Assembly (NCBI GenBank): GCA_947176605.1
Contig: CAMWRH010000001.1
Coordinates: forward strand, 50,598-114,597
Direction of reading: 5' to 3'
Source: an uncultured Porphyromonadaceae bacterium
GTDB lineage: Bacteria > Bacteroidota > Bacteroidia > Bacteroidales > Muribaculaceae
Length of the DNA: 64,000 nt
This document shows, one piece after another, positions 8,879 to 19,706 of this stretch (positions are counted from its first letter, which is position 1; each line of letters starts with the position of its first letter). A program made the position numbers and the translations under genes. The notes under the pieces were generated by a model, which had not been told where the DNA came from, did not search any database, and saw only the letters and a program-made list of their open reading frames with translations.

Positions 8879-10531
8879 ATGCATAAAACATCTGACTTTA
8901 AGCAGCCCGACCTTCTGTTTGAGGCCTCGTGGGAGGTCTGCAACAAGATTGGGGGCATATATACCGTACTTTCCACAAAAGCACGCGAACTGAAGAAAAT
9001 CATGGGCGACAACCTGATTTTCATCGGGCCGGATGTGTGGTCAGAACAGAATCCCTCTCCGACATTTCTGGAGCGCAAGACCCTGCTTAAAAACGCAGTA
9101 TCGTCAATGCGCCTCCCCGATGGCATCTCAATCCGCGTAGGACGCTGGGATATTCCGGGCTCACCCATAGTTGTGCTTGTGAAGTTTCAGAGTCTTATGG
9201 GCAATATGAATGCCATATACGGCGAGATGTGGGAGAAATTCAAAGTTGACTCCCTCCACGCATACGGCGATTATGAAGAAGGGTGTTCATTCGCAGTAGC
9301 GGCCGCAAAAGTCATGATAGCCCTTTCAAAACATCTCAATGGCTCTAATACAGTAGCTCACTTCAACGAATGGACTACAGGGATGGGGTTGCTGTATCTG
9401 AAGGCTCATGCGCCTCAGATAGCTACAGTATTCACCACACACGCCACAAGCATCGGCCGCTCGATCTGTGGCAACGGCAAGCCTCTCTACGAATATTTCG
9501 AGCACTACAACGGCGACCAGATGGCCCGCGAGCTCAACATGGAATCCAAACATTCCCTGGAAAAAGCGGCCGCCCACAACGCCGACTGCTTCACAACCGT
9601 AAGTGAAGTCACTGCCCGCGAATGCACTCAGCTCCTTGAGTGCACACCACAGGTGGTGACCCCCAACGGATTCGAGCCGGATTTCCTGCCCGGCAAGCGA
9701 ATTTATGCACAGCAACGCAAGGCAGGCCGCGAACGCCTGCTCCGCATAGCCTCTTTCCTGACAGGAGAGAAATACACCGATGATACATTCATCATCGCGA
9801 CTTCAGGCCGCAACGAATACCGCAACAAAGGACTTGACCTTTACATTGATGCTGTAGAAGCGGCCGGCTCGGCATGTCTGCGAGAGAATGGCAAGATACT
9901 TGCATTGATTCTCGTACCCGCATGGGTAAAGGAACCTGCAGGCGAACTGCTGATTGACCTCAATCACGGCGGCGCAGACCGACCCGAAGTGAGCTATCTG
10001 ACCCATCGCCTCAACAATGAGGGCGAAGACTCCATATGCAGGAGACTGGCGCAGATCCAGGCCGACAGCCGGCAAAGTAATACGCGCATCATATTCGTGC
10101 CATGTTATCTTGACGGTCACGACGGGATAGTCGATATCGCATACTATGACCTGCTTCCGGCTCTGGACATGACCGTATTCGCCTCCTACTACGAACCCTG
10201 GGGATATACGCCTCTTGAGAGCGTGGCATTCGGAGTGCCCACGATCACGACCGATAAGGCCGGATTCGGACAGTGGGTATTGTCAAACTTCAAGAACTCC
10301 CTTTGCGCCACAGGAGCATTCGTAACACCGCGTAATGACAGCAATTATACGGAAAGCACCAATGTAATCGCCTCTCAGATCGCTGAATACATGGCACTTC
10401 CGGCGGCACAGATAAAATCAGCCCGACAGGCCGCTGCCGACACCGCGCGGAAGGCCGACTGGCAATTCTTCATCAAGGATTACGAAAAAGCATTTGACAT
10501 CGCGCTCACCAATGCCGCAATGCGACAGTAA
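8879..10531 (+). CDS. glycogen synthase, GT3 type
   Basis: The 550 aa protein begins with the diagnostic block FEASWEVCNKIGGIYTVLSTKA and continues with FIGPDVWSEQNPSPTF, AHFNEWTTGMGLLYL, FTTHATSIGR and, near the C terminus, FASYYEPWGYTPLESVAFGVP. These are the signatures of eukaryote-like GT3 glycogen synthases found across Bacteroidetes, which elongate alpha-1,4-glucan using a nucleotide-glucose donor (UDP-glucose in characterised relatives). It is cytoplasmic. The length suits the shorter bacterial form, which lacks the eukaryotic phosphorylation tails. It is followed after 152 nt by glucan phosphorylase, so synthesis and breakdown of glycogen are encoded together. Confidence 0.92.
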   Translation: MHKTSDFKQPDLLFEASWEVCNKIGGIYTVLSTKARELKKIMGDNLIFIGPDVWSEQNPSPTFLERKTLLKNAVSSMRLPDGISIRVGRWDIPGSPIVVLVKFQSLMGNMNAIYGEMWEKFKVDSLHAYGDYEEGCSFAVAAAKVMIALSKHLNGSNTVAHFNEWTTGMGLLYLKAHAPQIATVFTTHATSIGRSICGNGKPLYEYFEHYNGDQMARELNMESKHSLEKAAAHNADCFTTVSEVTARECTQLLECTPQVVTPNGFEPDFLPGKRIYAQQRKAGRERLLRIASFLTGEKYTDDTFIIATSGRNEYRNKGLDLYIDAVEAAGSACLRENGKILALILVPAWVKEPAGELLIDLNHGGADRPEVSYLTHRLNNEGEDSICRRLAQIQADSRQSNTRIIFVPCYLDGHDGIVDIAYYDLLPALDMTVFASYYEPWGYTPLESVAFGVPTITTDKAGFGQWVLSNFKNSLCATGAFVTPRNDSNYTESTNVIASQIAEYMALPAAQIKSARQAAADTARKADWQFFIKDYEKAFDIALTNAAMRQ

Positions 10532-10683
10532 TTCATCCAATTCACAAACATAAGAGTCTGCTAAAGGATAAAAGAATGCAATACTTCTGCAGCAGACTAT
10601 GCTGTGAGAAGCCGGATACGGAGTGACTTCCCGTACGGCTCCACTCAATATTTCAATCAAGAAACATTATCAACAATAATAAT

Positions 10684-13245
10684 ATGAAACTTCAAGTAAG
10701 TAATTCCAATCAGCCCACATGGCACAATCTGACTGTGTCGACTGAGCTTCCCAAGCAACTCAAACCCCTGGAGGAAATGAGTAAGAACCTCTGGTGGGTA
10801 TGGAATAGCGAAGGCAAGAGCCTCTTCCGCGACATCGACAAGGACCTCTGGCGTAAGGTAGGGGAGAACCCCGTGATGCTCCTTCAGCAGATCAGCTATG
10901 AGCGCCTGAAAGAGATTCTTGATGACAAGGCATTCATGGACCGCATCAATCTGGTGTATGCCTCATTCAAAGACTACATGAAGCAGCCTATGCACAGCGA
11001 CATCCCCTCTGTGGCATATTTCTCAATGGAATATGGTCTGTGCAACTGTCTTAAGATATACTCCGGAGGTCTGGGTGTACTGGCCGGTGACTACATCAAG
11101 CAGGCATCCGACAGTCGCGTCAACATGACTGCCGTCGGCTTCCTCTACCGCTTCGGCTACTTCTCTCAGAGCCTCTCGATCAACGGCCAGCAGGTAGCCA
11201 ACTACGAAGCTCAGAACTTCGACCAGCTTCCCATTGACCAGGTGCTCGATGAGAACGGTCAGCCCATGATTCTCGAAGTGCCGTATCCCGGCCGCATCGT
11301 ATATGCTCACGTATGGCGCGTCAATGTGGGCCGCATGAAACTCTATCTGCTCGATACTGACTTCGACCGCAACTCGGAGTTCGACCGCCAGATCACCCAC
11401 AAGCTCTATGGCGGCGACTGGGAGAACCGTATCAAGCAGGAGTATCTGCTCGGTATCGGCGGTGTGCTGATGCTCAACAAGCTCGGCATCAAGACCGACC
11501 TCTACCACTGCAACGAGGGTCATGCCGCTCTGCTCAACCTGCAGCGTCTCGTAGACTACGTGCAGAATGACCACCTCCCCTTCAACGTGGCTCTTGAGAT
11601 GGTGCGCGCCACTTCGCTCTACACCGTACACACCCCCGTACCCGCAGGTCACGACTACTTCGAGGAAAGCCTCTTCGGCAAATACCTCGGAGAATATCCC
11701 GCTAAACTCGGCATCTCCTGGAACGACCTCATCAACATGGGCCGCGAGAACCCCGATACCAACGAGCGTTTCTCCATGAGCGTATTCGCCCTTAACACAT
11801 GCCAGGAAGCCAATGGCGTAAGCTGGCTCCACGGCGAAGTATCAAAGAAGATGTTTGCCGGTATCTGGAAAGGCTACAGCCCGGAGGAATCTCACGTAGG
11901 TTACGTCACCAACGGCGTGCACATGCCCACATGGGCTGCCAGCGAGTGGAAGGCTTTCTATGCAGAGAAACTCGGAGAGCAGGTATTTGAGGACCAGTCG
12001 AATCCCGATGCGTGGAAAGGTATCTTCGAGGTTGGCGACGATGAAATCTGGAACATGCGAATGACGATGAAGAATAAATTCATCAACTTCGTAAAGAAAG
12101 ACTTCAAAGAAAAATGGCTCAAGAACCAGGGCGATCCCTCTGCCGTGGTGAAAATCCTTGATAAGATCAATCCCAATGCACTTATCATCGGGTTCGCACG
12201 CCGCTTCGCTACATACAAGCGTGCACACCTGCTTTTCACGGATCTCGACCGTCTGGCTAAAATCGTCAACAACGACCAGTATCCCGTACAGTTCATCTTC
12301 TCCGGCAAGGCTCACCCCGCCGACGGAGCCGGACAGGGCCTGATACAGCGCATCGTTGAAATCTCAAAGATGCCCCAGTTCCAGGGTAAGATCATCTTCC
12401 TTGAAGACTACAACATGATCGTGGCAAAGCGCCTCGTGACCGGAGTGGATATCTGGCTCAATACTCCCACACGTCCGCTCGAAGCCTCCGGCACATCCGG
12501 CGAGAAGGCTGAGATGAACGGTGTGCTCAACTTCTCCGTACTCGACGGCTGGTGGTATGAAGGCTATAAGCTCGACGAAGAGGCTGGATGGGCTCTCACT
12601 GAGAAAATCACTTACACCGACAATGCCCAGCAGGACCAGCTTGATGCCGCCACAATCTACTCAATGCTGGAGAACCAGATCATCCCGCTCTACTTCAATA
12701 AGAACTACAAGGGATACAGCCCGGAATGGATTCAGTATATCAAGCGTTCCATCGGCCATATCGCTCCCATATTCACCATGAAGCGCCAGCTCGATGACTA
12801 TATCAGCCGCTTCTACCAGCCCGAAGCAAAGCGTGCTCACAAGCTCGCGCTTCACGACTTCGCAAAAGCCCGTGAAATTGTGGCCTGGAAAGAAGAGGTG
12901 GCTTCCAAATGGAATGAAATCCATGTCATAGAAGCTGACTACAACGATAGCCTCAGCAACGCGCTCTCTACAGGTTCCGACCTGGAGGTAAAATGCAAGA
13001 TCGACACCAAAGGTCTGGGCGACTCAATCGGTGTGGAGCTCGTATACTACCGTGAGCATGATGGTGAAAGCACTTTCGCCGGCACTGAGGACCTCAAGAT
13101 TGTCAACAAGGAAGGCACTGTCTACACATATGCCCTCAAGGTGAAAATCAAAGAGGCCGGCATCTTCCGCTATGCCCTTCGCATGTATCCCAAGAACAAG
13201 GAGCTGCCCCACCGTATGGACTTCGCTTACGTACGCTGGATCTGA
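10684..13245 (+). CDS. glgP: alpha-glucan phosphorylase (GT35)
   Basis: The 853 aa protein is an alpha-glucan phosphorylase of the shorter, Thermotoga-like class, which releases glucose-1-phosphate from glycogen or maltodextrin using pyridoxal phosphate. Seen motifs include [10 protein letters not shown] near the N terminus, [18 protein letters not shown], the substrate loop HNEGHA-like CNEGHAALL, and [17 protein letters not shown], whose Lys is the PLP-binding residue. A long antisense ORF (11023-11832) is a codon-bias shadow. The gene probably belongs to the glycogen synthase transcript and ends at a strong terminator (13314-13352). Confidence 0.95.
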   Translation: MKLQVSNSNQPTWHNLTVSTELPKQLKPLEEMSKNLWWVWNSEGKSLFRDIDKDLWRKVGENPVMLLQQISYERLKEILDDKAFMDRINLVYASFKDYMKQPMHSDIPSVAYFSMEYGLCNCLKIYSGGLGVLAGDYIKQASDSRVNMTAVGFLYRFGYFSQSLSINGQQVANYEAQNFDQLPIDQVLDENGQPMILEVPYPGRIVYAHVWRVNVGRMKLYLLDTDFDRNSEFDRQITHKLYGGDWENRIKQEYLLGIGGVLMLNKLGIKTDLYHCNEGHAALLNLQRLVDYVQNDHLPFNVALEMVRATSLYTVHTPVPAGHDYFEESLFGKYLGEYPAKLGISWNDLINMGRENPDTNERFSMSVFALNTCQEANGVSWLHGEVSKKMFAGIWKGYSPEESHVGYVTNGVHMPTWAASEWKAFYAEKLGEQVFEDQSNPDAWKGIFEVGDDEIWNMRMTMKNKFINFVKKDFKEKWLKNQGDPSAVVKILDKINPNALIIGFARRFATYKRAHLLFTDLDRLAKIVNNDQYPVQFIFSGKAHPADGAGQGLIQRIVEISKMPQFQGKIIFLEDYNMIVAKRLVTGVDIWLNTPTRPLEASGTSGEKAEMNGVLNFSVLDGWWYEGYKLDEEAGWALTEKITYTDNAQQDQLDAATIYSMLENQIIPLYFNKNYKGYSPEWIQYIKRSIGHIAPIFTMKRQLDDYISRFYQPEAKRAHKLALHDFAKAREIVAWKEEVASKWNEIHVIEADYNDSLSNALSTGSDLEVKCKIDTKGLGDSIGVELVYYREHDGESTFAGTEDLKIVNKEGTVYTYALKVKIKEAGIFRYALRMYPKNKELPHRMDFAYVRWI

Positions 13246-13313
13246 TACTGAATATTTCATGAACTTCCGCTGCAGCCCCTCGGGGCGACCGCAGTAATAT
13301 CATTGATACATTT

Positions 13314-13352
13314 ATCCCCCTTTGTCCCGAAAGGCAAAGGGGGATATTTATT
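13314..13352 (+). terminator. intrinsic terminator between converging glgP and RND operon
   Basis: The inverted repeat ATCCCCCTTTG / CAAAGGGGGAT (11 bp, 10-nt loop) is followed by ATTTATTAT on the plus strand. It lies between the convergent ends of glgP and the efflux operon and may serve both directions. Confidence 0.85.
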
Positions 13353-13383
13353 ATATATATGGCGTTATGGAGTGGCCTCATCG

Positions 13384-16300
13384 TCATATGGAAGCCACAC
13401 CGCCGTCAGCCATATCCTTCGGCAAAACGCCGGATTTCTTGGGAAATATCTTTGCCAGATATTTTTCATTAAATCTCTGCAGCAATTCCCAGAACACGGG
13501 CACAAAGACTGTGCCGATCAGGCCGTTGAGAGCCATTCCGAACACTACGGCGCATCCCAACGCCTTACGGCTATTGGCTCCCGCTCCTGTGGCAAACAGC
13601 ATCGGCATTACTCCAAACACAAAGGCACACGCAGTCATCATAATCGGGCGGAAACGCACTACTCCCGCATCATGTGCGGCTTTCCGGATCGGAACTCCCG
13701 CCTTTCGGAAGTCCATGGCATATTCCACTATCAGAATCGCATTTTTTGCCGACATACCTAATAACAGTATCAACCCGATCTGCGTATAAATGCTTATCTC
13801 CTGACTCATGAAAATACATCCCAGCACGGTGCCCATTATTGCAATAGGCATACTGAGCACTACTGCCAGCGGATCGGTCCAGCTTTCATATTGCGCAGCC
13901 AATACAAGCAGTGTCATGATGACTGCAAAGGCGAATACGAAGGTAATCGTAGTATGGGCTTTTGTCTCCTGATATGCTTCTCCTGTCCAGGCATATGAGA
14001 ACTCATCGCCCACAGCTTGCCGGATGATCTCTTCCATTGCCTTTATGGCTTCTGATGAACTGACTCCTTTTGCCGCATTAGCCGTAAGGGAGGCGGTGGT
14101 ATACATGTTATAACGGCTGATTGAACTCTCGCCGATGATCGGAGTGATAGTGGTGAATACGTCAAGCGGCACCATATCTCCGGAGGAATTACGCACGGTG
14201 AGTTTGCGCAAGTCTTCAGTCGTGCGGTTGCTCGAGGCATCTCCCTTGACTATGACCTGGAACGACCGGCCGAATATCGTGAAATCATCCACGTAGCTGC
14301 TCCCAAGATACGACGATATGACACTATATACATCCGACAGATCCAGACCAAGAGATGCGACCCTGTCGCGATCTACCGTAAGCTTATACTGCGGCACACC
14401 TCCCTGATACATGGACGTGACCGAAGCAATGCGTTTGTCAGACTCGGCTGCCTGGCGTATTGCCGTTATCGCTTTCTCAAGTTCTGTCGTCCCGAGACTG
14501 TTGATATCCAGAATCTGCATCTGCAATCCTCCGGATATGCCGAGACCGGGAATCGCGGGAGGATTCACGGAAAATATACTGGCCTCAGGGAAATCACGTG
14601 CCCCGATTTCATCAGTCTTGGCCATCAGACGCTCTACGCTCTCCTTTGCCCCTCTTTTACTCCAGGGCTCAAGTTCAATCATCATGATAGCGAGATTGGA
14701 GCCGGAGCCATTTGCAAGGAACGAAAATCCGGTAATTGACATCACATCCTTTACACCGGGCACCTCTTTACGGATTTGAGCCGAAAGGGCATTGACCACC
14801 TTTTCAGTGCGCTCCATCGAAGCATTATCGGGTAATTCGATACTGGTCATATAGTAACCCATATCCTCTTCAGGAATATAGGAGGAGGGCCAGGAGACAT
14901 ACCCCCATATTCCTATTCCCGACAATACTACGAACACTCCCATCGATAGGAACGGATGGTCAAGCATTAGATTAACGACACGTTCATACAGCGCCTCGCA
15001 ACGACTCCAGAACTTATTGAACCATACGAAGACGAAGAATTTAGCGGGCTTGCGTTTTGTGAGAAACAACGCGCATAATGCCGGCGTGAGCGTCAGGGCA
15101 TTAAAACCGGAGAATGCTGTAGATACGGCTATCGTCAGGGCAAACTGCTTATACAATTCACCTGTAATGCCGGATATGAAGGCCGTAGGTATGAATACCG
15201 ACATCAGCACAAGCACTTCGCCTATCACCGGACCTGTAAGCTCCTGCATCGCCTTTACGGCGGCCTGTTTTGAATTGAGGATCCCTTTGTCGACGATACG
15301 TGAGCAGTCCTCCACTACCACAATGGCATCATCCACCACAATGGCGATTGCCAGCACCAGACCAAACAATGTCAGCGTGTTCAATGAGAAGCCTATCAGC
15401 TTCATCACGGCAAATGTGGCTATGAGTGAGACGGGGATTGTGATCATAGGAATAACCACTGCACGCCAGTTCTGCAGGAATATCATTATCACCAGCATTA
15501 CAATGAGTGTGGTGAGCAGGAATGTGGTAAGCAGATCTGAGAGTGATGACCGCACAAAGTCGGTAGAATTCTGCACTACTTCGTAATGTACTCCTTCAGG
15601 AAAATATTTGCTGAGCTCCTTCATTTCCGCCAACGCGCCATCGGCCACATCAATTGCATTGGCTCCGGGATATTGCTGCACTCCGATTAACGCCACCTGC
15701 CGGTCATTAAGACGCGCCACTTCGGCATACGTCTCACTGCCCAGATCCACCGTCGCCACATCCTTAAGGCGCACTATCCCTGATTCATCAGCCTTCAGTA
15801 CAATATCGGCAAACTGCGAAACCTCCGACAAGCGTCCCTGACTTACCAAAGTATATTGAAAGTCGGTCTTTCCGCTATGGGCATCTCCAACGCTTCCGGC
15901 CGACACTTCCATATTCTGTGATTCGATAGCGGCCTCCACATCTGCCGGCGTAAGCCCGCGTGCGCTCATAAGCTGCGGATTCAGCCATATGCGCATACTG
16001 TATTCACCGCCGCCGAATGCCGATACACCTCCTACACCGTCCACACGCGAGAGAGGATCAAGTATGTGTATCTGAGCATAATTGGTCAGGTACAGTGCAT
16101 CATATCCCGACCCCTCGTCAGCATGCAACGATAGAAACAATACCTGGTTGGAAGAATTCTTGCTTATGGAAAGCCCTTCTTCTTCAACCACACTCGGCAA
16201 CTGGGCTTCAGCCTCATGCACGCGGTTTTGCACTTCTACAGCAGCTTCATCAAGATCAGTGCCGTTCTCAAATGTAATGGTAAGCGAATAACTGCCGTCA

Positions 16301-16554
16301 GAGCCACAGTTGCTGCTCATGTACATCAATCCTTCTATTCCATTAATTTCCTGCTCGATTGGCTCGGCCACTGTCTGTGCCACTGTCTGTGCATCAGCAC
16401 CCGGATACGATGCGCTTACCATCACCGTAGGAGGGGTGATATCCGGATACTGGGCTATTGGAAGCGAGAATACCGTCATCGCACCCGCAAGCACCATAAG
16501 TACAGCAAGCACGGTGGCGAATATAGGCCTATTTATGAAAAATCTTGAAAACAT
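13384..16554 (-). CDS. RND efflux pump inner-membrane transporter (AcrB-like, HAE1)
   Basis: The 1056 aa protein starts MFSRFFINRPIFATVLAVLM, the hallmark of hydrophobe/amphiphile efflux-1 RND pumps, and has the length of AcrB (1049 aa). IAQYPDITPPTV, the paired Asp in VVDDAIVVVED of TM4 (proton relay) and repeated long periplasmic loops are visible. It exports hydrophobic drugs, bile salts or similar compounds using the proton gradient, in complex with the periplasmic adaptor and outer-membrane channel encoded just upstream. It is the last gene of a three-gene operon, 6 nt after the adaptor gene. Substrates cannot be predicted. Confidence 0.96.
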   Translation of the reverse strand: MFSRFFINRPIFATVLAVLMVLAGAMTVFSLPIAQYPDITPPTVMVSASYPGADAQTVAQTVAEPIEQEINGIEGLMYMSSNCGSDGSYSLTITFENGTDLDEAAVEVQNRVHEAEAQLPSVVEEEGLSISKNSSNQVLFLSLHADEGSGYDALYLTNYAQIHILDPLSRVDGVGGVSAFGGGEYSMRIWLNPQLMSARGLTPADVEAAIESQNMEVSAGSVGDAHSGKTDFQYTLVSQGRLSEVSQFADIVLKADESGIVRLKDVATVDLGSETYAEVARLNDRQVALIGVQQYPGANAIDVADGALAEMKELSKYFPEGVHYEVVQNSTDFVRSSLSDLLTTFLLTTLIVMLVIMIFLQNWRAVVIPMITIPVSLIATFAVMKLIGFSLNTLTLFGLVLAIAIVVDDAIVVVEDCSRIVDKGILNSKQAAVKAMQELTGPVIGEVLVLMSVFIPTAFISGITGELYKQFALTIAVSTAFSGFNALTLTPALCALFLTKRKPAKFFVFVWFNKFWSRCEALYERVVNLMLDHPFLSMGVFVVLSGIGIWGYVSWPSSYIPEEDMGYYMTSIELPDNASMERTEKVVNALSAQIRKEVPGVKDVMSITGFSFLANGSGSNLAIMMIELEPWSKRGAKESVERLMAKTDEIGARDFPEASIFSVNPPAIPGLGISGGLQMQILDINSLGTTELEKAITAIRQAAESDKRIASVTSMYQGGVPQYKLTVDRDRVASLGLDLSDVYSVISSYLGSSYVDDFTIFGRSFQVIVKGDASSNRTTEDLRKLTVRNSSGDMVPLDVFTTITPIIGESSISRYNMYTTASLTANAAKGVSSSEAIKAMEEIIRQAVGDEFSYAWTGEAYQETKAHTTITFVFAFAVIMTLLVLAAQYESWTDPLAVVLSMPIAIMGTVLGCIFMSQEISIYTQIGLILLLGMSAKNAILIVEYAMDFRKAGVPIRKAAHDAGVVRFRPIMMTACAFVFGVMPMLFATGAGANSRKALGCAVVFGMALNGLIGTVFVPVFWELLQRFNEKYLAKIFPKKSGVLPKDMADGGVASI

Positions 16555-16560
16555 ACCGTC

Positions 16561-17799
16561 TTATTTTCTGCTGTTTCGTGAGTCTACTCGCGTCGACGTG
16601 GATTTATTGTCGGCAGGTGTAGGAATTACTTTCTCTCCGGCACGCACATTAAGCATCGCACGTGTCACATACCGGTCAGTAGCCTTCAGTCCTTTGGTCA
16701 CAAGACGCAATGTATCCTGATAAAGCTGCCCCACCTCAATCGGAGTATACACTATTCTGTCTGAGTCATTGACTACGTAGAGATACTTGCCGCGTTGATC
16801 GGTAGATATTGAGGCATCATTGACCAGAAGCGCATTATCTACGATTCCCGTAGGAAGCATCACGAGCCCGTACATACCGGGACGCAATCTCTTGTCGGAG
16901 GTCAATAAGCGGGCCTTCATCTTTATATTGCCTGAAGACGATTCTACCGATGGAGATTCATAAACCACGGATGCCCTGAATTGAGGAGCAGACGAATCTT
17001 CGGCGTTCCCGATGCTTACCGGTATATTACGGTAAATCGGATTCCTGAAGCCTTCTCCTGCATCTGCTATAGTCACATACTCATGATCAGCAATAGAAAA
17101 ACATGCTTCAAGATTGCCTTCATCATAGATTGTAGCAAGGGTGACAGGCGCATTCTCGCCGGCCACATATGCGCCCACATCGAGAGTGGCAGCCGATATA
17201 CGCCCCGAGACGGGAGCCGTCACGGTACAATATCCAAGCCGGGTAGCGGCTGTGGCCAGTGTGGCTTTGGCCTGATTGACTTCTGCCTGAGCCTCATCAC
17301 GGGCCGACTGAGCCTGGATCACATCCATTTTGGCCACTGCATTATCGGCATACGCCTGCTCAAGTGCACGCAGATGCTTGCTCGCATAATCAAGCTGACT
17401 TTCTGCCGAAGCTACCTGGGCTTTATATTCATTGACCTGAGCAGCATATACTGTCGGTTCGATTGAAAACAATGCCTGACCTTTGCTGACATATGCTCCG
17501 TTTTCAAAATACTTGTGTGTAATCTGGCCGTTCACGCGTGCCACCACATCTGCCTCACTGTCGGATTCAAGAGTAGCGGGATATGATGAATAGACCACGA
17601 CTGAATCCATCTGTATCGGAGATGCGACTTCCACCTTACGTGGCGATGTCGAATCGCGCTCTCTGTCTTTACTGCAGGAGGCGAGAGTGCCGCCTGCCAC
17701 CAGACCGAATGTTAGCACCGTAAGTGCAGATATCCTTGATAATCCCGGAAGAAAATGGCTGTCATGCATTCGGGATAAAGAAGTAACGTGTGTGTCCAT
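16561..17799 (-). CDS. RND efflux periplasmic adaptor (AcrA-like membrane fusion lipoprotein)
   Basis: The 412 aa protein has a hydrophobic leader ending in LASC, a lipobox, so it is probably anchored as a lipoprotein. The order is beta-barrel start (VVYSSYPATLESDSEADVVARVNGQI), lipoyl half-motif (FENGAYVSKGQALFSIEP), a long alpha-helical hairpin (about 115-185), the second lipoyl half (VTAPVSGRISAATLDVGAYV) and barrel. This is the HlyD/AcrA architecture that bridges pump and outer-membrane channel. Met at residue 11 is an alternative start that leaves a more compact signal peptide. It lies 28 nt after the outer-membrane factor gene. Confidence 0.94.
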   Translation of the reverse strand: MDTHVTSLSRMHDSHFLPGLSRISALTVLTFGLVAGGTLASCSKDRERDSTSPRKVEVASPIQMDSVVVYSSYPATLESDSEADVVARVNGQITHKYFENGAYVSKGQALFSIEPTVYAAQVNEYKAQVASAESQLDYASKHLRALEQAYADNAVAKMDVIQAQSARDEAQAEVNQAKATLATAATRLGYCTVTAPVSGRISAATLDVGAYVAGENAPVTLATIYDEGNLEACFSIADHEYVTIADAGEGFRNPIYRNIPVSIGNAEDSSAPQFRASVVYESPSVESSSGNIKMKARLLTSDKRLRPGMYGLVMLPTGIVDNALLVNDASISTDQRGKYLYVVNDSDRIVYTPIEVGQLYQDTLRLVTKGLKATDRYVTRAMLNVRAGEKVIPTPADNKSTSTRVDSRNSRK

Positions 17800-17827
17800 A
17801 GTATGTCTTTTTCTTGTTTAACCGATA

Positions 17828-19267
17828 TTACTCACACCATCCGCCACCAAGCGCCTTATATAAATTTACCAATGCATTGAAGCAATTGGCACGTATGGTC
17901 TCGAATGAGGTCTCCGTAGTAAGAAGTGATATCTGTGCGGTAGCCACATCCGAGAAGTCGGTCAGCCCGAGCCTGTAGCGTTCCAGCGAGAGTCGGAGCA
18001 CCTCGCGGCTGTCGGCAATCGCATCATCATACAGCTGCAACTCTGCTACAGCTGAATGATAGGAAGCCAGAGCATTGTTGACTTCCTGTACCGCTGTCAG
18101 CAAAGTCGAATTGTAGGTGTTCATCTCGGCTTCCATTTCGGCCCGCGCCTCAGCTATGCCTGCTTCACGCTGAAATCCGTCAAATATAGTCCAGCTCAGA
18201 CGGGGTGATACAGAATAGGCAAGGCTATTCGATCCAAACAGATGGCCGACAGAATGGGAGGATGTCTCTATTGTGGCATCAAGCGACAAAACCGGCAGCC
18301 AGTCTTTTTTGGCCACACCAAGCTGTGATGCGAGCACTTCTACCTGCTTTTCAGTCTCTGCCACATCCGGCCGGCGACGCACAAGATCTGCCGGCGACCC
18401 GATACCCGGAGGGGGCACGATCCTGAAAACAGTGCTATCGCTTAGTAATGCGTTCAGCTTGTCATCACTTCCCACTCCGCAAAGCGTGAGCAGCGCATTG
18501 CGTGCAGTAGTCATGCCGCTTTCAAGAGAGGGGATAAGCAGCCTCGTCGTATTCATCGTATTCTTGGCTTGGGCCACATCCAGTTTTGATACCAGCCCTG
18601 CGTCATACTGCGCCTGTACAGTCCGAAGCACCTCGGCCTGTGACTCCAGATGACCGCGTGCAATTTCCAGCTGACGCTGATACATACGCAAATCAGCATA
18701 ATCCTGTGCCACCTCTGCAGCTACACTGATCATCAGTCCTTCATACTCCAGCCGCGTCGCACTCAGAGTAGCCTTGCTTCCTTTCGCTTTCTCAGCCACC
18801 CGGCCGAATATATCGATTTCCCAACTTACGGTTGCGCCTATGCTGAAAGCCGAAGATGTCTCACCGGCCGCATCATAAGGTTGTGTGGCACGCCCCGAGA
18901 TCTCACTTCTGTCATAGCCGGCGAACGCTGATAGTGTAGGATAATATCCGGCATAAACGCTTCGCAACATCTGTCGTGATGCATCTATACGCCGCAAGGC
19001 GGCGCGAAGATCATAATTATTGGCTACAGCAGTCTGCACCAATGCTACAAGTGAGGGATCATCGAAAGTTTGCCACCAGGCATCGCAATCGGGGAGAGGC
19101 ATTGATTGCATATCATCGCAGATATAGGCGGAGGGCAAAGAATCGGCAGAGAGCATTATTCCCTGATTCCGGTAGCCGTCGGCCATACATACCTGAGGCG
19201 ACAGCAACGACATCCCAGTCGCAAATGCGAGCCACAGATGAGGTGAAATGTTAAAATATCGATTCAT
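17828..19267 (-). CDS. outer-membrane efflux channel (TolC/OprM family, NodT-like)
   Basis: The 479 aa protein has an N-terminal signal segment ending around QVCMADG and the NodT-type outer-membrane factor pattern: WWQTFDDPSLVALVQTAVANNYDLRAALRRIDASR, GATVSWEIDIFGRV, PPGIGSPADLVRRRPDVAETE and LSWTIFDG. The long alternating helical stretches with Ala/Gln content form the periplasmic tunnel of the trimer. It is the first gene of the efflux operon, an order (channel, adaptor, pump) common in Bacteroidetes. A near-perfect palindrome lies 89 nt upstream. Confidence 0.93.
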   Translation of the reverse strand: MNRYFNISPHLWLAFATGMSLLSPQVCMADGYRNQGIMLSADSLPSAYICDDMQSMPLPDCDAWWQTFDDPSLVALVQTAVANNYDLRAALRRIDASRQMLRSVYAGYYPTLSAFAGYDRSEISGRATQPYDAAGETSSAFSIGATVSWEIDIFGRVAEKAKGSKATLSATRLEYEGLMISVAAEVAQDYADLRMYQRQLEIARGHLESQAEVLRTVQAQYDAGLVSKLDVAQAKNTMNTTRLLIPSLESGMTTARNALLTLCGVGSDDKLNALLSDSTVFRIVPPPGIGSPADLVRRRPDVAETEKQVEVLASQLGVAKKDWLPVLSLDATIETSSHSVGHLFGSNSLAYSVSPRLSWTIFDGFQREAGIAEARAEMEAEMNTYNSTLLTAVQEVNNALASYHSAVAELQLYDDAIADSREVLRLSLERYRLGLTDFSDVATAQISLLTTETSFETIRANCFNALVNLYKALGGGWCE

Positions 19268-19355
19268 AGTACTAAACTAAAATGCCATATCCCGACCACA
19301 CTTCTATCATAATGCAACCTATATGGAAGACGATACAGCCAATTACACAGTATCA

Positions 19356-19370
19356 TTCCACTGAGTGGAA
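19356..19370. promoter_or_regulatory. 15-bp palindrome, candidate operator for the RND operon
   Basis: TTCCACTGAGTGGAA is a perfect 7-1-7 dyad 89 nt upstream of the outer-membrane channel start. Flanking ATCA and TGAT extend the symmetry with a one-base offset. Such symmetry suits a dimeric repressor, but no regulator gene lies beside it, so the role is inferred. Confidence 0.35.
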
Positions 19371-19646
19371 CTGATTTATATACATATAAAAACCTTTTTA
19401 ACAAAAGAAATGTTTACCCAAAGACCATCCGTGACAGGCATTCTTCACAAAAGAAGGATAATCATAAGCCGGATGGGAATTCCCGCCATGCGTAAGCGGT
19501 CTGTATCTAAGGCATATACCGCCAGGGAAGGAGTATCCAACCGCATGCGACAAAGGAAGATATAGAAAAGGATGTTGTAAATTTATGTTACACAACATCT
19601 GCACATCCGATTCATAATTCAAAAAAAATGCTTAAATTGCAACCAA

Positions 19647-19706
19647 ATTCCAAACACGGCTGGCATAGGGCTCTAAAAGGGAGCTTCGGCACGGCTGATT
19701 TGGAAT
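19647..19706 (+). promoter_or_regulatory. possible structured leader of the EF-G paralogue
   Basis: A 60-nt segment is closed by an 8-bp perfect stem ATTCCAAA / TTTGGAAT and contains an inner GCTC/GAGC pairing plus a direct repeat ACGGCTG. It lies 42 nt upstream of the start codon. I do not recognise a known RNA family. Confidence 0.35.

Noticed and set aside
11023-11832. 269-codon minus ORF antisense to glgP
   Set aside because: It lies fully inside a confident gene; its Val/Glu/Ala/His-rich translation is the expected antisense shadow of that codon usage.
15017-15586. 189-codon plus ORF inside the RND pump gene
   Set aside because: Antisense to the clearly assigned transporter, with no independent evidence.
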